Shown: positions 19,947-29,000, counted from the first letter of the stretch. The stretch: 64,000 bases of DNA from Saccharospirillaceae bacterium (GCA_022448365.1 JAKVCS010000008.1:22255-86254); one strand, 5' to 3'. Notes: generated by a model not told the origin, from the sequence alone. Translations and numbers: made by a program.

Positions 19947-20603
19947 ATGATGAAAATCCTCCATCTGGATGACCACGTTCTGTTTACCGAGGGACTAAAG
20001 GCCATCCTGTCCAATCAATATGGCTATCAGGTCAGCTGCGCCAACACCATTGAGCAGGCCTTAACTGCGCTGGAGCAGGAGTCCGGTTTCGAGTTAATCC
20101 TGGTGGATCTCAGCATGCCGGGCCTGGATGGCATTGCCTTTATTGACAGTTTGATTGAGCGCCAGATATTCATTCCTTTTGTGGTGTTATCGGCCTCGGA
20201 AGATTTGTGGGCGATTCGTCATGCGATGGATAAAGGCTCAGCCGGTTTTATTCCGAAGACCTACAGCAGTGAGGTCATCATCGATATTATTCAGAGCGTC
20301 ATGGCTGGCGATGTTTACCTTCCACAGTCTGTTCAGGAAGGTCTGGTTAATCTGCCGGAGCAGGAGCCGTGTGATGCGTTAGAAAAGCTGATGGTGCGTT
20401 ACCGTATCAGTAAGCGTCAGATGGATGTACTGAAATACATGCAGCAGGGCTATTCAACAGAAGAAATTGCCCGGGTACTTAACCGTTCGGTCAATACCGT
20501 TAAATCGCACAGCAAAGCTTTATTTGCCGCATTTGAAGTGAATAATCGTTTGGAATGTGTGCGTTACGCTGAGCGGGTTGGATTACTGCAATCACATGTT
20601 TGA
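19947..20603 (+). CDS. LuxR/NarL-type response regulator
   Basis: About 218 residues from tandem start codons ATGATG at 19947; a longer reading from 19899 has a non-homologous leader. The receiver holds Asp8/Asp9 and phospho-acceptor Asp54 (LILVDLSMPGLDG), with Ser/Ala and Lys switch residues (VVLSAS, IPKTYS). The C-terminal LuxR helix-turn-helix (about 150-210) reads GYSTEEIARVLNRSVNTVKSH. No kinase is adjacent. The nearest is the hybrid kinase at 22387-24120, beyond one gene, and a functional link is inference. Confidence 0.9.
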   Translation: MMKILHLDDHVLFTEGLKAILSNQYGYQVSCANTIEQALTALEQESGFELILVDLSMPGLDGIAFIDSLIERQIFIPFVVLSASEDLWAIRHAMDKGSAGFIPKTYSSEVIIDIIQSVMAGDVYLPQSVQEGLVNLPEQEPCDALEKLMVRYRISKRQMDVLKYMQQGYSTEEIARVLNRSVNTVKSHSKALFAAFEVNNRLECVRYAERVGLLQSHV

Positions 20604-20615
20604 TGGCCGGTAAAT

Positions 20616-20649
20616 AATATAAGCACTGTACGGAGACAGTGCTTATATT
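20616..20649. terminator. Bidirectional terminator-like hairpin
   Basis: Perfect 14-base arms AATATAAGCACTGT and ACAGTGCTTATATT surround a 6-base loop. It lies between convergent genes (the regulator ending at 20603 and the lipoprotein ending at 20664). The arms end in A/T rather than a long T run. Confidence 0.75.
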
Positions 20650-20663
20650 CGTGCCAATCGGGG

Positions 20664-22259
20664 TTAACGCTTTTTCAACATCATCTGGATCTGGGGGGCC
20701 CCTACCAATAACGGACTGCTTGAATTGCTGCCGGTATTGATATCTTTAACCATTTTAGTGCCGGCAAAAGTTCCGTCAGTTACCCATAACTCATTGCCAT
20801 GAGTTGCGCTCGCTGCAGTAAAATATAACTTCCCGGATACCTCTTTGAACTGATTAATATTAGTGGCCTGGTCATTGATTTTCAGGGTGTTATCGGCCGT
20901 GCCGTCGGTCACCCATAGTTGCTCCCCAGCTGTCATGCCACCTCCTGGCGCACCATCTCTGGCAACAAATATGGCCTTACTACCCAACGCTGTCATATCA
21001 CGGATATCACTGTCTTCATTGCCCGGTCGAATATCTTTGACTCGTGTGGTGCCATTATAAAATCCGGTCGAAACCCACAGTTCCTCGCCGCCGGATCCAG
21101 AATCGACTGCGAACAATAATTTATCTCCGAGCGCCGTCAGATTGGTTGGTCGTGATACCCCCTGACTGAAAGTAGTGATTGCACGACGGGCAAAATTATT
21201 TTTTGCATAAAATCCTGCAATGTCACCACCGCCAAAGTTATAGCTGTAAGCCACGCCTGCATTGTTGGCTGCAAAGGAAACCAACTCAAGTTCGCTGATG
21301 CCCGGATCGCTGCCTAAACGTTGTACGGTATTACTGGTATCCACTCGCAGTGCCGCAAAGTTGGCGTTCGTATTGCCGTTGTTACCAATGAAAAATAAGT
21401 TGTCGTCGGTAGCCACCATCTTGCGAATATTCGCACCGAGGTAGGGGGTCGAAGCACCAGCAGGCAGTCCGGTAACAGGCACGCGATTCGGATTAACACG
21501 ATGCAACTGAGTTCCGGCTGCAGTGCCGTCAGTTGACCACAGTTCGCTGCTCAACGTGCCTTGTACACCTGCGGCAAAATAGACTTTGTTATTGAACGCT
21601 ACCATTTCACTGGGCGTGCCCGGATCAACACCGGTTGAGCCATTGGTGACTCGTACGGTACCGTCCGCGGTACCATCAGAGACCCAGACTGCGCGATCCG
21701 TGTCGTCACTGGCAACAAAGATCAGTTTATTATCAAGTGCTGTTAACAGGGCTGGGTTCGCGTCGCCACTCGGGTGAATATCTTTCACCAGGGTTGTTCC
21801 GGCTGCTGTACCGTCGGTTTTCCACAGTTCTTTGCCATTAATATTATTGCTGGCGACAAAAAAGTGAACATTACCTGCTTTGACGAAGTTGTGAGGGTTG
21901 CTGCTACCAGCATCATTGAGATCTTTAACCAGCCGGGTGCCTGCCTCTGTGCCATCACTGGCCCATAATTCCGCCCCTTGATTGATATCGCCGGTTGCGC
22001 TGAATAGCAGACCGGAAAATGCTGCGACCGGCACTTCAGCGGTTGGTGGATTATTACCATCAGTTGGTGGGTTGCCGTTGTCGCCAGTTGTCGGGTTGCC
22101 GTTGTCGCCTGTTGTCGGGTTGCCGTTGTCGCCTGTTGTCGGGTTGCCGTTGTCGCCGACCGATGGATTGCCAGAGTCATCCGAAGATGAGCTACCACCA
22201 CATGCGGTAGTCATTATGGCTGTAACCGCTAAAGCCATTAGTTTTATTTTTGCCGACAT
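20664..22259 (-). CDS. ELWxxDGT-repeat lipoprotein
   Basis: 531 residues. A signal peptide ends in the lipobox TTAC (Cys20), followed by GGSSSS, so the protein is a lipoprotein. Residues about 30-70 are a low-complexity linker of GNPTTGDN-type octads. The rest is a series of about eight beta-propeller-like repeats with the motif ELW.(S/T)DGT..GT..VKD(I/L), typical of ELWxxDGT proteins found on surfaces of many environmental bacteria. Their function is not established; ligand binding or adhesion is a guess. It is between the LuxR regulator and the hybrid kinase, both facing differently or apart. Confidence 0.85.
   Translation of the reverse strand: MSAKIKLMALAVTAIMTTACGGSSSSDDSGNPSVGDNGNPTTGDNGNPTTGDNGNPTTGDNGNPPTDGNNPPTAEVPVAAFSGLLFSATGDINQGAELWASDGTEAGTRLVKDLNDAGSSNPHNFVKAGNVHFFVASNNINGKELWKTDGTAAGTTLVKDIHPSGDANPALLTALDNKLIFVASDDTDRAVWVSDGTADGTVRVTNGSTGVDPGTPSEMVAFNNKVYFAAGVQGTLSSELWSTDGTAAGTQLHRVNPNRVPVTGLPAGASTPYLGANIRKMVATDDNLFFIGNNGNTNANFAALRVDTSNTVQRLGSDPGISELELVSFAANNAGVAYSYNFGGGDIAGFYAKNNFARRAITTFSQGVSRPTNLTALGDKLLFAVDSGSGGEELWVSTGFYNGTTRVKDIRPGNEDSDIRDMTALGSKAIFVARDGAPGGGMTAGEQLWVTDGTADNTLKINDQATNINQFKEVSGKLYFTAASATHGNELWVTDGTFAGTKMVKDINTGSNSSSPLLVGAPQIQMMLKKR
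22060..22165. repeat. 24-bp tandem repeat coding the lipoprotein linker
   Basis: About four tandem copies of a 24-base unit (containing GTTGTCGGGTTGCCGTTG on the plus strand) encode the octapeptide NGNPTTGD on the minus strand. Copies are almost identical at the DNA level, including third positions, so the array is young or kept even by recombination. The unit is a multiple of three, so copy-number change would lengthen or shorten the linker without breaking the frame. Confidence 0.9.
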
Positions 22260-22386
22260 AAACTGTACCTGATAGTGAGTGAATCGTTTGCAGGGGTAGT
22301 GTATTGATGACGGTTAAGAAGAAATCACCCTGAAGGGTGATTTATGAGTGTCTGCCAAAGAATGCGAAGCCGATCACATTGAGAGA

Positions 22387-24120
22387 TCACTTCAGCAAGC
22401 GTTGAATGACGAGACGCAGCTGAGCAGCGCGAACGGGTTTGTGTAATACCATCAGTCCACTGTTTTTGGCCTGCTCAATACGCTGAGGGTCAGTATCACC
22501 TGTGATTAACAGTGCCGGTATGTCTTCTTTGAAGTGATTTCGCAATGTGGCAATGGCATCAATACCGTTTGTATTTTCACGCAGGCGGAAGTCCGAAATG
22601 ATCAGGTCCGCTGGCTGGGCATCGGTGGCTAATCCGGCCAGTATCTGACTGGCGCTTTCGCCATCCATCACCCTGGCCCCCCAGCTGGTCAGCAGCTCGA
22701 TTAACGCTTCGCGTACCTGCTGATCATCCTCGACAAGCAGCACCTGTTTTTGGTTCAACAGCTGCTGATTTACTTTGGTGGGCTTAGGAATGACGACCTG
22801 ACTCTGATCACCCAGAGGCAGGGTCAGGGTAAAACAGCTACCTTTACCGGGAGTGGACAGCAGCTTGATATGCCAGTGCTGCAATACGCATAAACGGCGC
22901 ACAATGGATAAACCCAGGCCAAGGCCTTTTTTCTGATCACGTTCCGGGTTATTCAATTGGTGAAATTCGGTAAAAATGGCCTGTTGCTGATCGGGGGCGA
23001 TACCGATTCCGCTGTCACGAATCTCGATCTGATAGCACTGCTCAACGATATTGCCGCGTAATTCAACGCTACCTCGATGAGTGTAGTTCAAGGCATTGCT
23101 GAGAATATTACTCACCACCCGATGGAATAACACCGGGTCAGCGTACAATGTTGCCTGTGCCAAGGAGTGCTGAAATTGCAAACCTTTATCCGAGCACAAG
23201 GCACGATAATCGTTTGCCAGTTTATCCAGCAGTAAACTGCTGGGCAGATGCTGAGGGTGTGGTTCAATACTGTTGGCATCCAGTCGGGACACGTCCAGCA
23301 GGCTGTCCAGTAATTGCGACATGGATTCAATGCTCGACTCCATTTTATTCGCTGTGATCTGAGCATCCCCCATTGGCAATTGCTGTTTAATGACATTAAA
23401 AAATAAGCTGATTGCCTGCAGCGGTTGACGTAAGTCGTGACTGGAGGCTGCAAGAAATTTGGACTTTGCCACGGTTGCGGATTCTGCCTGATGGCGAGCT
23501 TCATCAACCTCCAGCCGCAGGCGAATGGAATCGATTAATGTCTGATGCAGGCGCCAGCCGTAACCGATGGCTGTGACCCAGAAAAATAATAAAAATGAAA
23601 TTAGCAGCAGGTTGTATTCCAGTTGGTAGAGACGAAGAAAGACGCCCCACAGCGGCAGTGTTGCAAAGATAAAATAGCCCGCAGGGTAATACACCATCGC
23701 GGGTGCAGGGGTGATGGTCAGTGCAATGGTGATAATCAACAGCGCTGCAACGTAAATTATATTCTGTTGCTCAGAAAAGTGTTGCTCTTGCAGAAAGATA
23801 AAAGGCGCCAAGGCCCAGGTAATTCCCCAGATAAAAGAAACCATAAATATAATTCCCGACCATTGCGAACCGGAAAACAGAGTGTGAAATTTATGATTCA
23901 CGCCATAAAACGCCAGTGTACAGCTCAGCAATATAAACTGGAGCACACACCAGCTGACGATTGCAATATTGCTGCTAAAAGAGCGATAAACCAGGAAGAT
24001 CAGAAAACCTGTGAGCATTCCACCAACTAAATGTGGCAGTGCTTCGCGCATAAATTGACGATGACGTTCATTATCAATGTCACGGGCAAGAGGATGGCTT
24101 TTAAAGGAATAGAGCATCAT
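22387..24120 (-). CDS. Hybrid sensor histidine kinase with receiver domain
   Basis: 577 residues. Residues about 30-190 hold six or so membrane helices with very short loops, acting as an integral membrane sensor. HisKA follows with His228 in ASSHDLRQPLQ, then HATPase (VVSNILSNALNYT; DSGIGIAP; GLGLGLSIV) and a C-terminal receiver with phospho-acceptor Asp510 (LIISDFRL) and Lys in LHKPV. The SSHDLRQPL H-box is typical of a kinase subgroup that often pairs with LuxR-type regulators, which fits the regulator at 19947. The signal is unknown. It has its own promoter region; divergent from metY. Confidence 0.9.
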   Translation of the reverse strand: MMLYSFKSHPLARDIDNERHRQFMREALPHLVGGMLTGFLIFLVYRSFSSNIAIVSWCVLQFILLSCTLAFYGVNHKFHTLFSGSQWSGIIFMVSFIWGITWALAPFIFLQEQHFSEQQNIIYVAALLIITIALTITPAPAMVYYPAGYFIFATLPLWGVFLRLYQLEYNLLLISFLLFFWVTAIGYGWRLHQTLIDSIRLRLEVDEARHQAESATVAKSKFLAASSHDLRQPLQAISLFFNVIKQQLPMGDAQITANKMESSIESMSQLLDSLLDVSRLDANSIEPHPQHLPSSLLLDKLANDYRALCSDKGLQFQHSLAQATLYADPVLFHRVVSNILSNALNYTHRGSVELRGNIVEQCYQIEIRDSGIGIAPDQQQAIFTEFHQLNNPERDQKKGLGLGLSIVRRLCVLQHWHIKLLSTPGKGSCFTLTLPLGDQSQVVIPKPTKVNQQLLNQKQVLLVEDDQQVREALIELLTSWGARVMDGESASQILAGLATDAQPADLIISDFRLRENTNGIDAIATLRNHFKEDIPALLITGDTDPQRIEQAKNSGLMVLHKPVRAAQLRLVIQRLLK

Positions 24121-24439
24121 GCGTAGCTGCTTCGGCTTATTGTGGTGAGAGGGGCACTATAACAAGCGTATTGAAATCGGGACACTGTAACTCAGCTCCA
24201 TACTAATACCATCCTGGCAAAATTTGGCCGCCTTGTTATTAAACCGCGATGTGATTATTTCTCCGACAATTTTATTGGCTGCCAACCTCCTATTTACAGA
24301 GAGCGGGAGGCTGATTTGATATGCCACAGTGCGCATGATGTTATGACGTATCCAGAGGTTTTTTACTGTTCAGGCTCTGATACACTGTCTGGCCTTTAAA
24401 ACAATCATATGCATTCAAATCTGAACAGGAGAACCGTCC
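24121..24439. other. Intergenic region upstream of metY
   Basis: 320 bases between divergent kinase and metY genes. It must hold both promoters. I looked for a SAM or SAH riboswitch and for MetJ-type AGACGTCT boxes ahead of metY and recognised none. An AGGAGA ribosome site lies just before the metY start. Confidence 0.5.
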
Positions 24440-25711
24440 ATGAAAATTGAGACTCAGGCCATTCATGCAGGCTTCAGCGAAGACCCAACAACTCGTGCGG
24501 TTGCTGTACCTATTTACCAAACCACGTCTTACAGTTTCCGCGATACGCAACACGGTGCTGACCTGTTTGACCTGAAAGAGCCAGGCAATATTTACACCCG
24601 TATTATGAACCCAACCAACGATGTGCTCGAGCAACGTATCGCACAAATGGAAGGTGGCATCGCGGCTCTGTGCATGGCGTCCGGCATGGCTGCTATCACG
24701 GCATCGATCCAGACTGTTGCAGCGGCAGGGGACAACATCGTTTCTGTTAGCCAGCTGTATGGCGGCACTTACAACCTGTTCGCTCACACCTTCCCACAGC
24801 AGGGCATCGAAGTACGCATGGCGTCCGGCGACGATATCGCAGCGCTGGAAGCGCTGATCGACGACAATACCAAAGCGTTGTTCTGCGAATCCATCGGTAA
24901 CCCGGCGGGTAACGTCGTAGACCTCAAAGCTCTGTCTGACATGGCTCACAAGCACGGTGTTCCGGTTATTGTGGATAACACGGTTGCGACCCCTTACCTG
25001 TGTCGTCCGTTCGAGCACGGTGCAGACATCGTGGTTCACTCTCTGACCAAATACATCGGTGGCCACGGCACAACCGTTGGTGGCATCATTGTCGATTCCG
25101 GCAAATTCCCTTGGAAAGACAACCCGCGCTTCCCGCGTTTCAATGAGCCGGATCCGTCTTACCACGGCGTGGTTTACGCTGAAGCACTGGGCGAAGCGGC
25201 GTTCATCGGTCGTGTCCGAGTGGTACCGTTGCGTAATATGGGGGCTGCTCTGTCGCCCATGAATGCCTTTATGATTCTGCAAGGTCTGGAAACACTGGCA
25301 CTGCGTATGGATCGTCACGTTGAAAATGCACAGAAAGTGGCGCAGTTCCTGAGTGCTCATGAGCAAGTTTCCTGGGTTAACTACGCGGGCCTTGAAACCG
25401 ATAAAAACTACGAAGTTGCTCAGCGTATGGTGGGTGGTAAGCCATCTGCGATTCTGAGTTTCGGTATCAAAGGTGGCGCAGAAGCCGGTGCTAAATTCAT
25501 TGATGCACTGCAGATGATCAAACGTCTGGTAAATATTGGTGATGCCAAATCCCTGGCTTGTCACCCGGCCACCACCACTCACCGTCAGCTGAACGAAGAA
25601 GAAATGAAGTCGGCTGGCGTGAGCACGGATCTGGTTCGTCTGTCGATTGGTATCGAGCATGTTGACGATATCATCGCAGACGTTGAGCAGGCACTGGCTG
25701 CGGCTAAGTAA
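24440..25711 (+). CDS. metY: O-acetylhomoserine sulfhydrylase (aminocarboxypropyltransferase)
   Basis: 423 residues, typical MetY length, and longer than cystathionine gamma-synthases. It is a PLP fold-type I enzyme: TRIMNPT near residue 53, GGTYNLF, ESIGNPAGNV, DNTVATPYL, and the PLP lysine Lys204 in HSLTKYIGGHGTTVGG. It makes homocysteine from O-acetylhomoserine and sulfide in methionine synthesis. Codon use is strongly biased towards G/C-ending codons compared with flanking genes, which suggests high expression, and it creates a long open frame on the opposite strand that is not a gene. A terminator follows. Confidence 0.95.
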   Translation: MKIETQAIHAGFSEDPTTRAVAVPIYQTTSYSFRDTQHGADLFDLKEPGNIYTRIMNPTNDVLEQRIAQMEGGIAALCMASGMAAITASIQTVAAAGDNIVSVSQLYGGTYNLFAHTFPQQGIEVRMASGDDIAALEALIDDNTKALFCESIGNPAGNVVDLKALSDMAHKHGVPVIVDNTVATPYLCRPFEHGADIVVHSLTKYIGGHGTTVGGIIVDSGKFPWKDNPRFPRFNEPDPSYHGVVYAEALGEAAFIGRVRVVPLRNMGAALSPMNAFMILQGLETLALRMDRHVENAQKVAQFLSAHEQVSWVNYAGLETDKNYEVAQRMVGGKPSAILSFGIKGGAEAGAKFIDALQMIKRLVNIGDAKSLACHPATTTHRQLNEEEMKSAGVSTDLVRLSIGIEHVDDIIADVEQALAAAK

Positions 25712-25842
25712 ACGCTCATGCAGAAGCTCAGGAGTGGCTGGCATGTGTTTTTCGAAAGCAGCAATAGGATGTTGCGCTAGCATCAAAGGCACAGGGATGT
25801 CCCCCGATGCGGCGACAGAAAAATTCTGCCAGTGACTGCTCT

Positions 25843-25879
25843 AAAAAGCCCCTTACTTGTATTGGTAAGGGGCTTTTTT
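25843..25879 (+). terminator. Rho-independent terminator after metY
   Basis: Arms AAAAAGCCCCTTAC and GTAAGGGGCTTTTTT enclose an 8-base loop and end in a T run. It lies about 130 bases after the metY stop and just before the membrane-protein triplet. Confidence 0.92.
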
Positions 25880-25925
25880 ATTTATACTGCATAACAACTT
25901 TGAGTCTTACATCCGGAAACGTTTT

Positions 25926-26579
25926 ATGTCTTTTGGTCAGTCGATTGCTGCGCTCAGTTTTATTCTGTCGATGGGCACCATTGCGGTGACCTATTGGGTT
26001 GCCGCGATACAAGGTACTGCTGCCATCTGCAACCCTTTTATTGATGGCTGCACCGACATCACTCATACCGGCATGAACGGCGATGGGGGTTTTATATTCC
26101 GTGGTGGCATGATTGCAGCAACGGCATTTTTTGTTGTCTGGTGGCAAATTATGCGCAGTTGGTTACAGCCTTTCAGCGGTAAAATGGCGCTCAATATTAT
26201 GCAGATGTTTGGTACGCTGGCTGCCGTAGGGTTACTGGTGGGAACTGCGGTGTTATTGCCAGAAAAAGACGGCACCCGCTGGTGGCTGCATGTGAAAGGT
26301 GCCAATCTGTTTTTTCAGGGTATGCTGATCGCATTGACGATCAACTATGTATTGATATTTAAGGCTCGCAAGCAAGGTCTGCAAGTACCGTCATTTATCG
26401 CTAAGTCGGCTTTAATTGCGATTCTCTGGTTTACGTTTATTTCGTTCGCGGGTGTCACTGTCGGTGTCGAGATGAGTCAGGGAAAACGAATTATCGAGTG
26501 GTGGGCAACGTTGTTTATTGGTATTTATTTTTTAACCGCCTACTGGGATTGGAAAAAAGTACGAATCTCGGTAAGTTAA
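25926..26579 (+). CDS. Membrane protein, paralogue 1 of 3 (Frag1/DRAM-like suspected)
   Basis: 217 residues with about five or six membrane helices. After the first helix comes an extracytoplasmic stretch CNPFIDGCTDITHTG with two cysteines seven apart, then FIFRGG. A second landmark near the end is EWWATL followed by YWDWKKVR. The same landmarks recur in the next two genes, so these are paralogues. The (I/S).(A/D)TG element and overall layout resemble the Frag1/DRAM/Sfk1 family of polytopic membrane proteins; I hold this with moderate confidence. No biochemical role is known for bacterial members. Confidence 0.6.
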   Translation: MSFGQSIAALSFILSMGTIAVTYWVAAIQGTAAICNPFIDGCTDITHTGMNGDGGFIFRGGMIAATAFFVVWWQIMRSWLQPFSGKMALNIMQMFGTLAAVGLLVGTAVLLPEKDGTRWWLHVKGANLFFQGMLIALTINYVLIFKARKQGLQVPSFIAKSALIAILWFTFISFAGVTVGVEMSQGKRIIEWWATLFIGIYFLTAYWDWKKVRISVS

Positions 26580-26642
26580 TGGGCCATAACTAACGCGCTG
26601 CCGTACCCACTCTCATTTTCAGTCAAACACAAGGAGGTGTAT

Positions 26643-27386
26643 ATGACGTTGCCACAACGTGTTGCACTGTTCTCTTTTATGTTTCCGGTCGTCATCATCA
26701 CTATCTGCTATTACCTGAGCTGGCAGGGTGGCCATGTTGACTTGTGTAATCCTTATATCACTGGCTGTGAGGCCATTACCGCAACGGGGATTTATTACCC
26801 CGCAGCCTATGTTTTTCGCGGGCTGATCATCGCTTATGTTTCATTTGGTTTATGGTGGTACTGCGCCGGAGCCTGGCTACAGAGTGTTCGCGGCGAGCCT
26901 CTTAAACGGTGGGTGAAAAACATGGTTTGGGTGGGTATGAGTGCAACAGTCATGGCTGTTGCTTCGCTGGCGGTGTTAGGTGAAAACATGGTCCCTAAAG
27001 CGGAGCATCGGGACCTGTGGCGTTTTCACGTCATTACGGCTTCGTTGTTCTTCCTGATTACCTCTGTATGCCAGATTTTGATGGCATACCGCATGAACCA
27101 GTTAAAACATCAGCTCGATATTAAAGACTGGAGCATCCGTCTGAAAGTGGCTTTGGGTGTGGTTCAGCTGATTATGTTGATGGCCTTTGTTGCCATTCAC
27201 CTGCTGGGGCTGAAGGCCAGTGGCGTGGAGGAGATTTTCGAGTGGTGGCTGGCAACCTTCTGTGCGCTTTTCTTCTTAACTGGTTTTTGGGATTGGAAAG
27301 ACTTCCGCTTAACCCGGTTGGAAAAAACGCAGGCGAAACAACCATCGCTGGATGCGGATGCTGAATTTCAGGGAGTGCAGTCATGA
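26643..27386 (+). CDS. Membrane protein, paralogue 2 of 3 (Frag1/DRAM-like suspected)
   Basis: 247 residues from the ATG at 26643, five bases after a near-perfect AAGGAGGT site; the GTG inside that site is not used. Landmarks: TLPQRVALFSF at the N-terminus, CNPYITGCEAITATG, YVFRGL, EWWLATF and FWDWKDFR. It has about six membrane helices and a longer polar C-terminal tail than its paralogues. It overlaps the third paralogue by four bases (ATGA), so the two are translationally coupled. Confidence 0.6.
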   Translation: MTLPQRVALFSFMFPVVIITICYYLSWQGGHVDLCNPYITGCEAITATGIYYPAAYVFRGLIIAYVSFGLWWYCAGAWLQSVRGEPLKRWVKNMVWVGMSATVMAVASLAVLGENMVPKAEHRDLWRFHVITASLFFLITSVCQILMAYRMNQLKHQLDIKDWSIRLKVALGVVQLIMLMAFVAIHLLGLKASGVEEIFEWWLATFCALFFLTGFWDWKDFRLTRLEKTQAKQPSLDADAEFQGVQS

Positions 27387-28054
27387 ACACATTGCCACAG
27401 CGTATTGCTTTGGGCAGCTTTTGGTTATCCCATATCTCCTTCTGGTTCACATTGTTACTGGGCATGTATCTGGGCAACACACCGATTTGTATGCCTTACA
27501 TCAGTGGGTGTACCAGTATCACTGCAACGGGCATTCCTGACCCGCAGTCGTACTTTTTCCGCGGTGGTTTAATTTCAGCCTGTGCCTTATTTATTTTCTG
27601 GTGGTACTGCATGAAAAGCTGGTTGATTCAGCTGACACCGGAGAAACCAATTCTGACGGTTCGCTGGATGGTGGCCATTGGTATTTTCAGTTCGGTATGC
27701 CTGATTGTTGCAACCGCCGTGTTGCGGCCTGAAAAAGGTGAATTACCCTGGAAGGTTCATACCATTGGTGCGGCGTTGTTTTTTTTAGTGTCATTATTGG
27801 TTCAGACCCGAGTTACCTTATATCTGCGTCAATTAGCCCGGGAAGGTGTTGATATTGGTACCAGTTTGCCACTTAAAACCAAGCTGATTATTGCTCAATG
27901 GGGTTTTCTATTCGTCATGGTTGTACTGCAGTTGATGGATACCAGCGACGATCCGAAGAACGTGGTGGAGTGGTGGATGGCGCTTTTGATTGGTTTATTT
28001 TATCTCAGTAGCGCTCAGGACTGGCGCTACTTCAAGTTAACCGATACGGAATAG
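27383..28054 (+). CDS. Membrane protein, paralogue 3 of 3 (Frag1/DRAM-like suspected)
   Basis: 223 residues. It begins NTLPQRIALGSF, closely like paralogue 2, then CMPYISGCTSITATG, YFFRGG, EWWMALLIG and AQDWRYFK. Paralogues 2 and 3 share the N-terminal TLPQR motif, which paralogue 1 lacks, so they look like the more recent duplication. All three keep the paired cysteines, suggesting a disulfide on the outer face. The gene ends in the hairpin shared with convergent rsmE. Confidence 0.6.
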   Translation: MNTLPQRIALGSFWLSHISFWFTLLLGMYLGNTPICMPYISGCTSITATGIPDPQSYFFRGGLISACALFIFWWYCMKSWLIQLTPEKPILTVRWMVAIGIFSSVCLIVATAVLRPEKGELPWKVHTIGAALFFLVSLLVQTRVTLYLRQLAREGVDIGTSLPLKTKLIIAQWGFLFVMVVLQLMDTSDDPKNVVEWWMALLIGLFYLSSAQDWRYFKLTDTE

Positions 28055-28091
28055 TTTCAATGGGGCGATTAAAAATCGCCCCATTGAAACT
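28053..28091. terminator. 18-bp perfect inverted repeat between convergent genes
   Basis: Arms AGTTTCAATGGGGCGATT and its exact complement flank the loop AAA. The left arm starts at the stop codon of the third membrane protein and the right part encodes the last codons of rsmE, whose stop lies at 28069-28071. No T run follows on either side, so termination would rely on the stem or on Rho. Confidence 0.75.
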
Positions 28092-28794
28092 GAAATACAC
28101 TCAGTGCAGCCAGTGCTGCTGTTTCCGTTCTCAGAACTCTGGGTCCAAGGGTCAAACCGTGAAACTCCAGAGCCTGGCTTTGCTCCACTTCTGTCTCTGA
28201 AAAGCCACCTTCTGGTCCCACCAGAAGCGCCAGACTGGCTGGGGTATTGTATTCACTCAATGGTTTTTGTTTGTGAGGGTGAAGAGTAAATTTCAGTTCG
28301 GCGTCGCTGTTTTTACACCAGTCTGAAAAATGCTGCGGTGCCAGAATGTCCGGTACCTGATTTCTTCCCGACTGTTCACAGGCTGAAACGGCGACGCGGC
28401 GCCAGTGTTCCAGCTTTTTTTCCAGCCGCTCGCCTTTTAATTTTACTTCGCAGCGCTCACTCCACAGTGGTGTGATCGTTGCTACTCCCAGCTCGGTCGC
28501 TTTCTGGATGGTGAAATCCATCCGGTCACCTTTGGAAATAACCTGCCCCAGATGTAACGTCAGCGGTTGTGGGTCATCGCGTTTAAGAACCCCGCTAATA
28601 CGGGCATTCGCACGTTTCTTACTGACATCGCACAGCTCTGCGGCATATTCGTTGCCGTCGCCGTTAAACACCCGAATCGGATCGCCATCGTTCAGGCGTA
28701 ATACCCGTATTACGTGGCCAACAGCAATGTCATCCAGTTCGATGGTTTGCTGTGGGGTCAATGATTGAGAGCAATAAACGCGTGGGCCTGACAT
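28069..28794 (-). CDS. rsmE: 16S rRNA m3U1498 methyltransferase
   Basis: 241 residues, the family's usual length. An N-terminal PUA-like part (RVLRLNDGDPIRVFNGDG) precedes a SPOUT methyltransferase with the knot motifs LLVGPEGGFSE and LGPRVLRTETA, and the SERCEVKL and ACEQSGRN elements diagnostic of RsmE. It methylates N3 of U1498 in 16S rRNA with SAM in the assembled 30S subunit. It is a single gene, convergent with the membrane-protein cluster. Confidence 0.96.
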   Translation of the reverse strand: MSGPRVYCSQSLTPQQTIELDDIAVGHVIRVLRLNDGDPIRVFNGDGNEYAAELCDVSKKRANARISGVLKRDDPQPLTLHLGQVISKGDRMDFTIQKATELGVATITPLWSERCEVKLKGERLEKKLEHWRRVAVSACEQSGRNQVPDILAPQHFSDWCKNSDAELKFTLHPHKQKPLSEYNTPASLALLVGPEGGFSETEVEQSQALEFHGLTLGPRVLRTETAALAALSVFQFQWGDF

Positions 28795-29000
28795 GGTTTA
28801 ACTCTGTTGGAATATTTATGGGGAATACAGGCGGAAAGTATAACGAATTTCCCCTGAGTGAAGAAAACAGTCGGGCTATGACATGAATAAGGCGCTTTAG
28901 TATCCGCGTTTGGGTAGAACGGAAGCTGATAGTGGTTGAATCATGGACCGTGCATTGGCCCATGATTCGGACGTCAGATCAAGCCACCAGTCTGTTGAAC

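Noticed and set aside
22060..22165. Tandem 24-base units considered as a CRISPR array
   Set aside because: No spacers: the units are contiguous, in frame with a lipoprotein gene and encode a linker.
24121..24439. SAM/SAH riboswitch or MetJ box ahead of metY
   Set aside because: Neither the expected core sequences nor paired stems were recognised by eye.
24341..25792. 483-codon open frame on the minus strand opposite metY
   Set aside because: It is a mirror of the strong codon bias of metY; the reading has no plausible domain and its composition is His/Cys/Arg-rich, typical of antisense frames.
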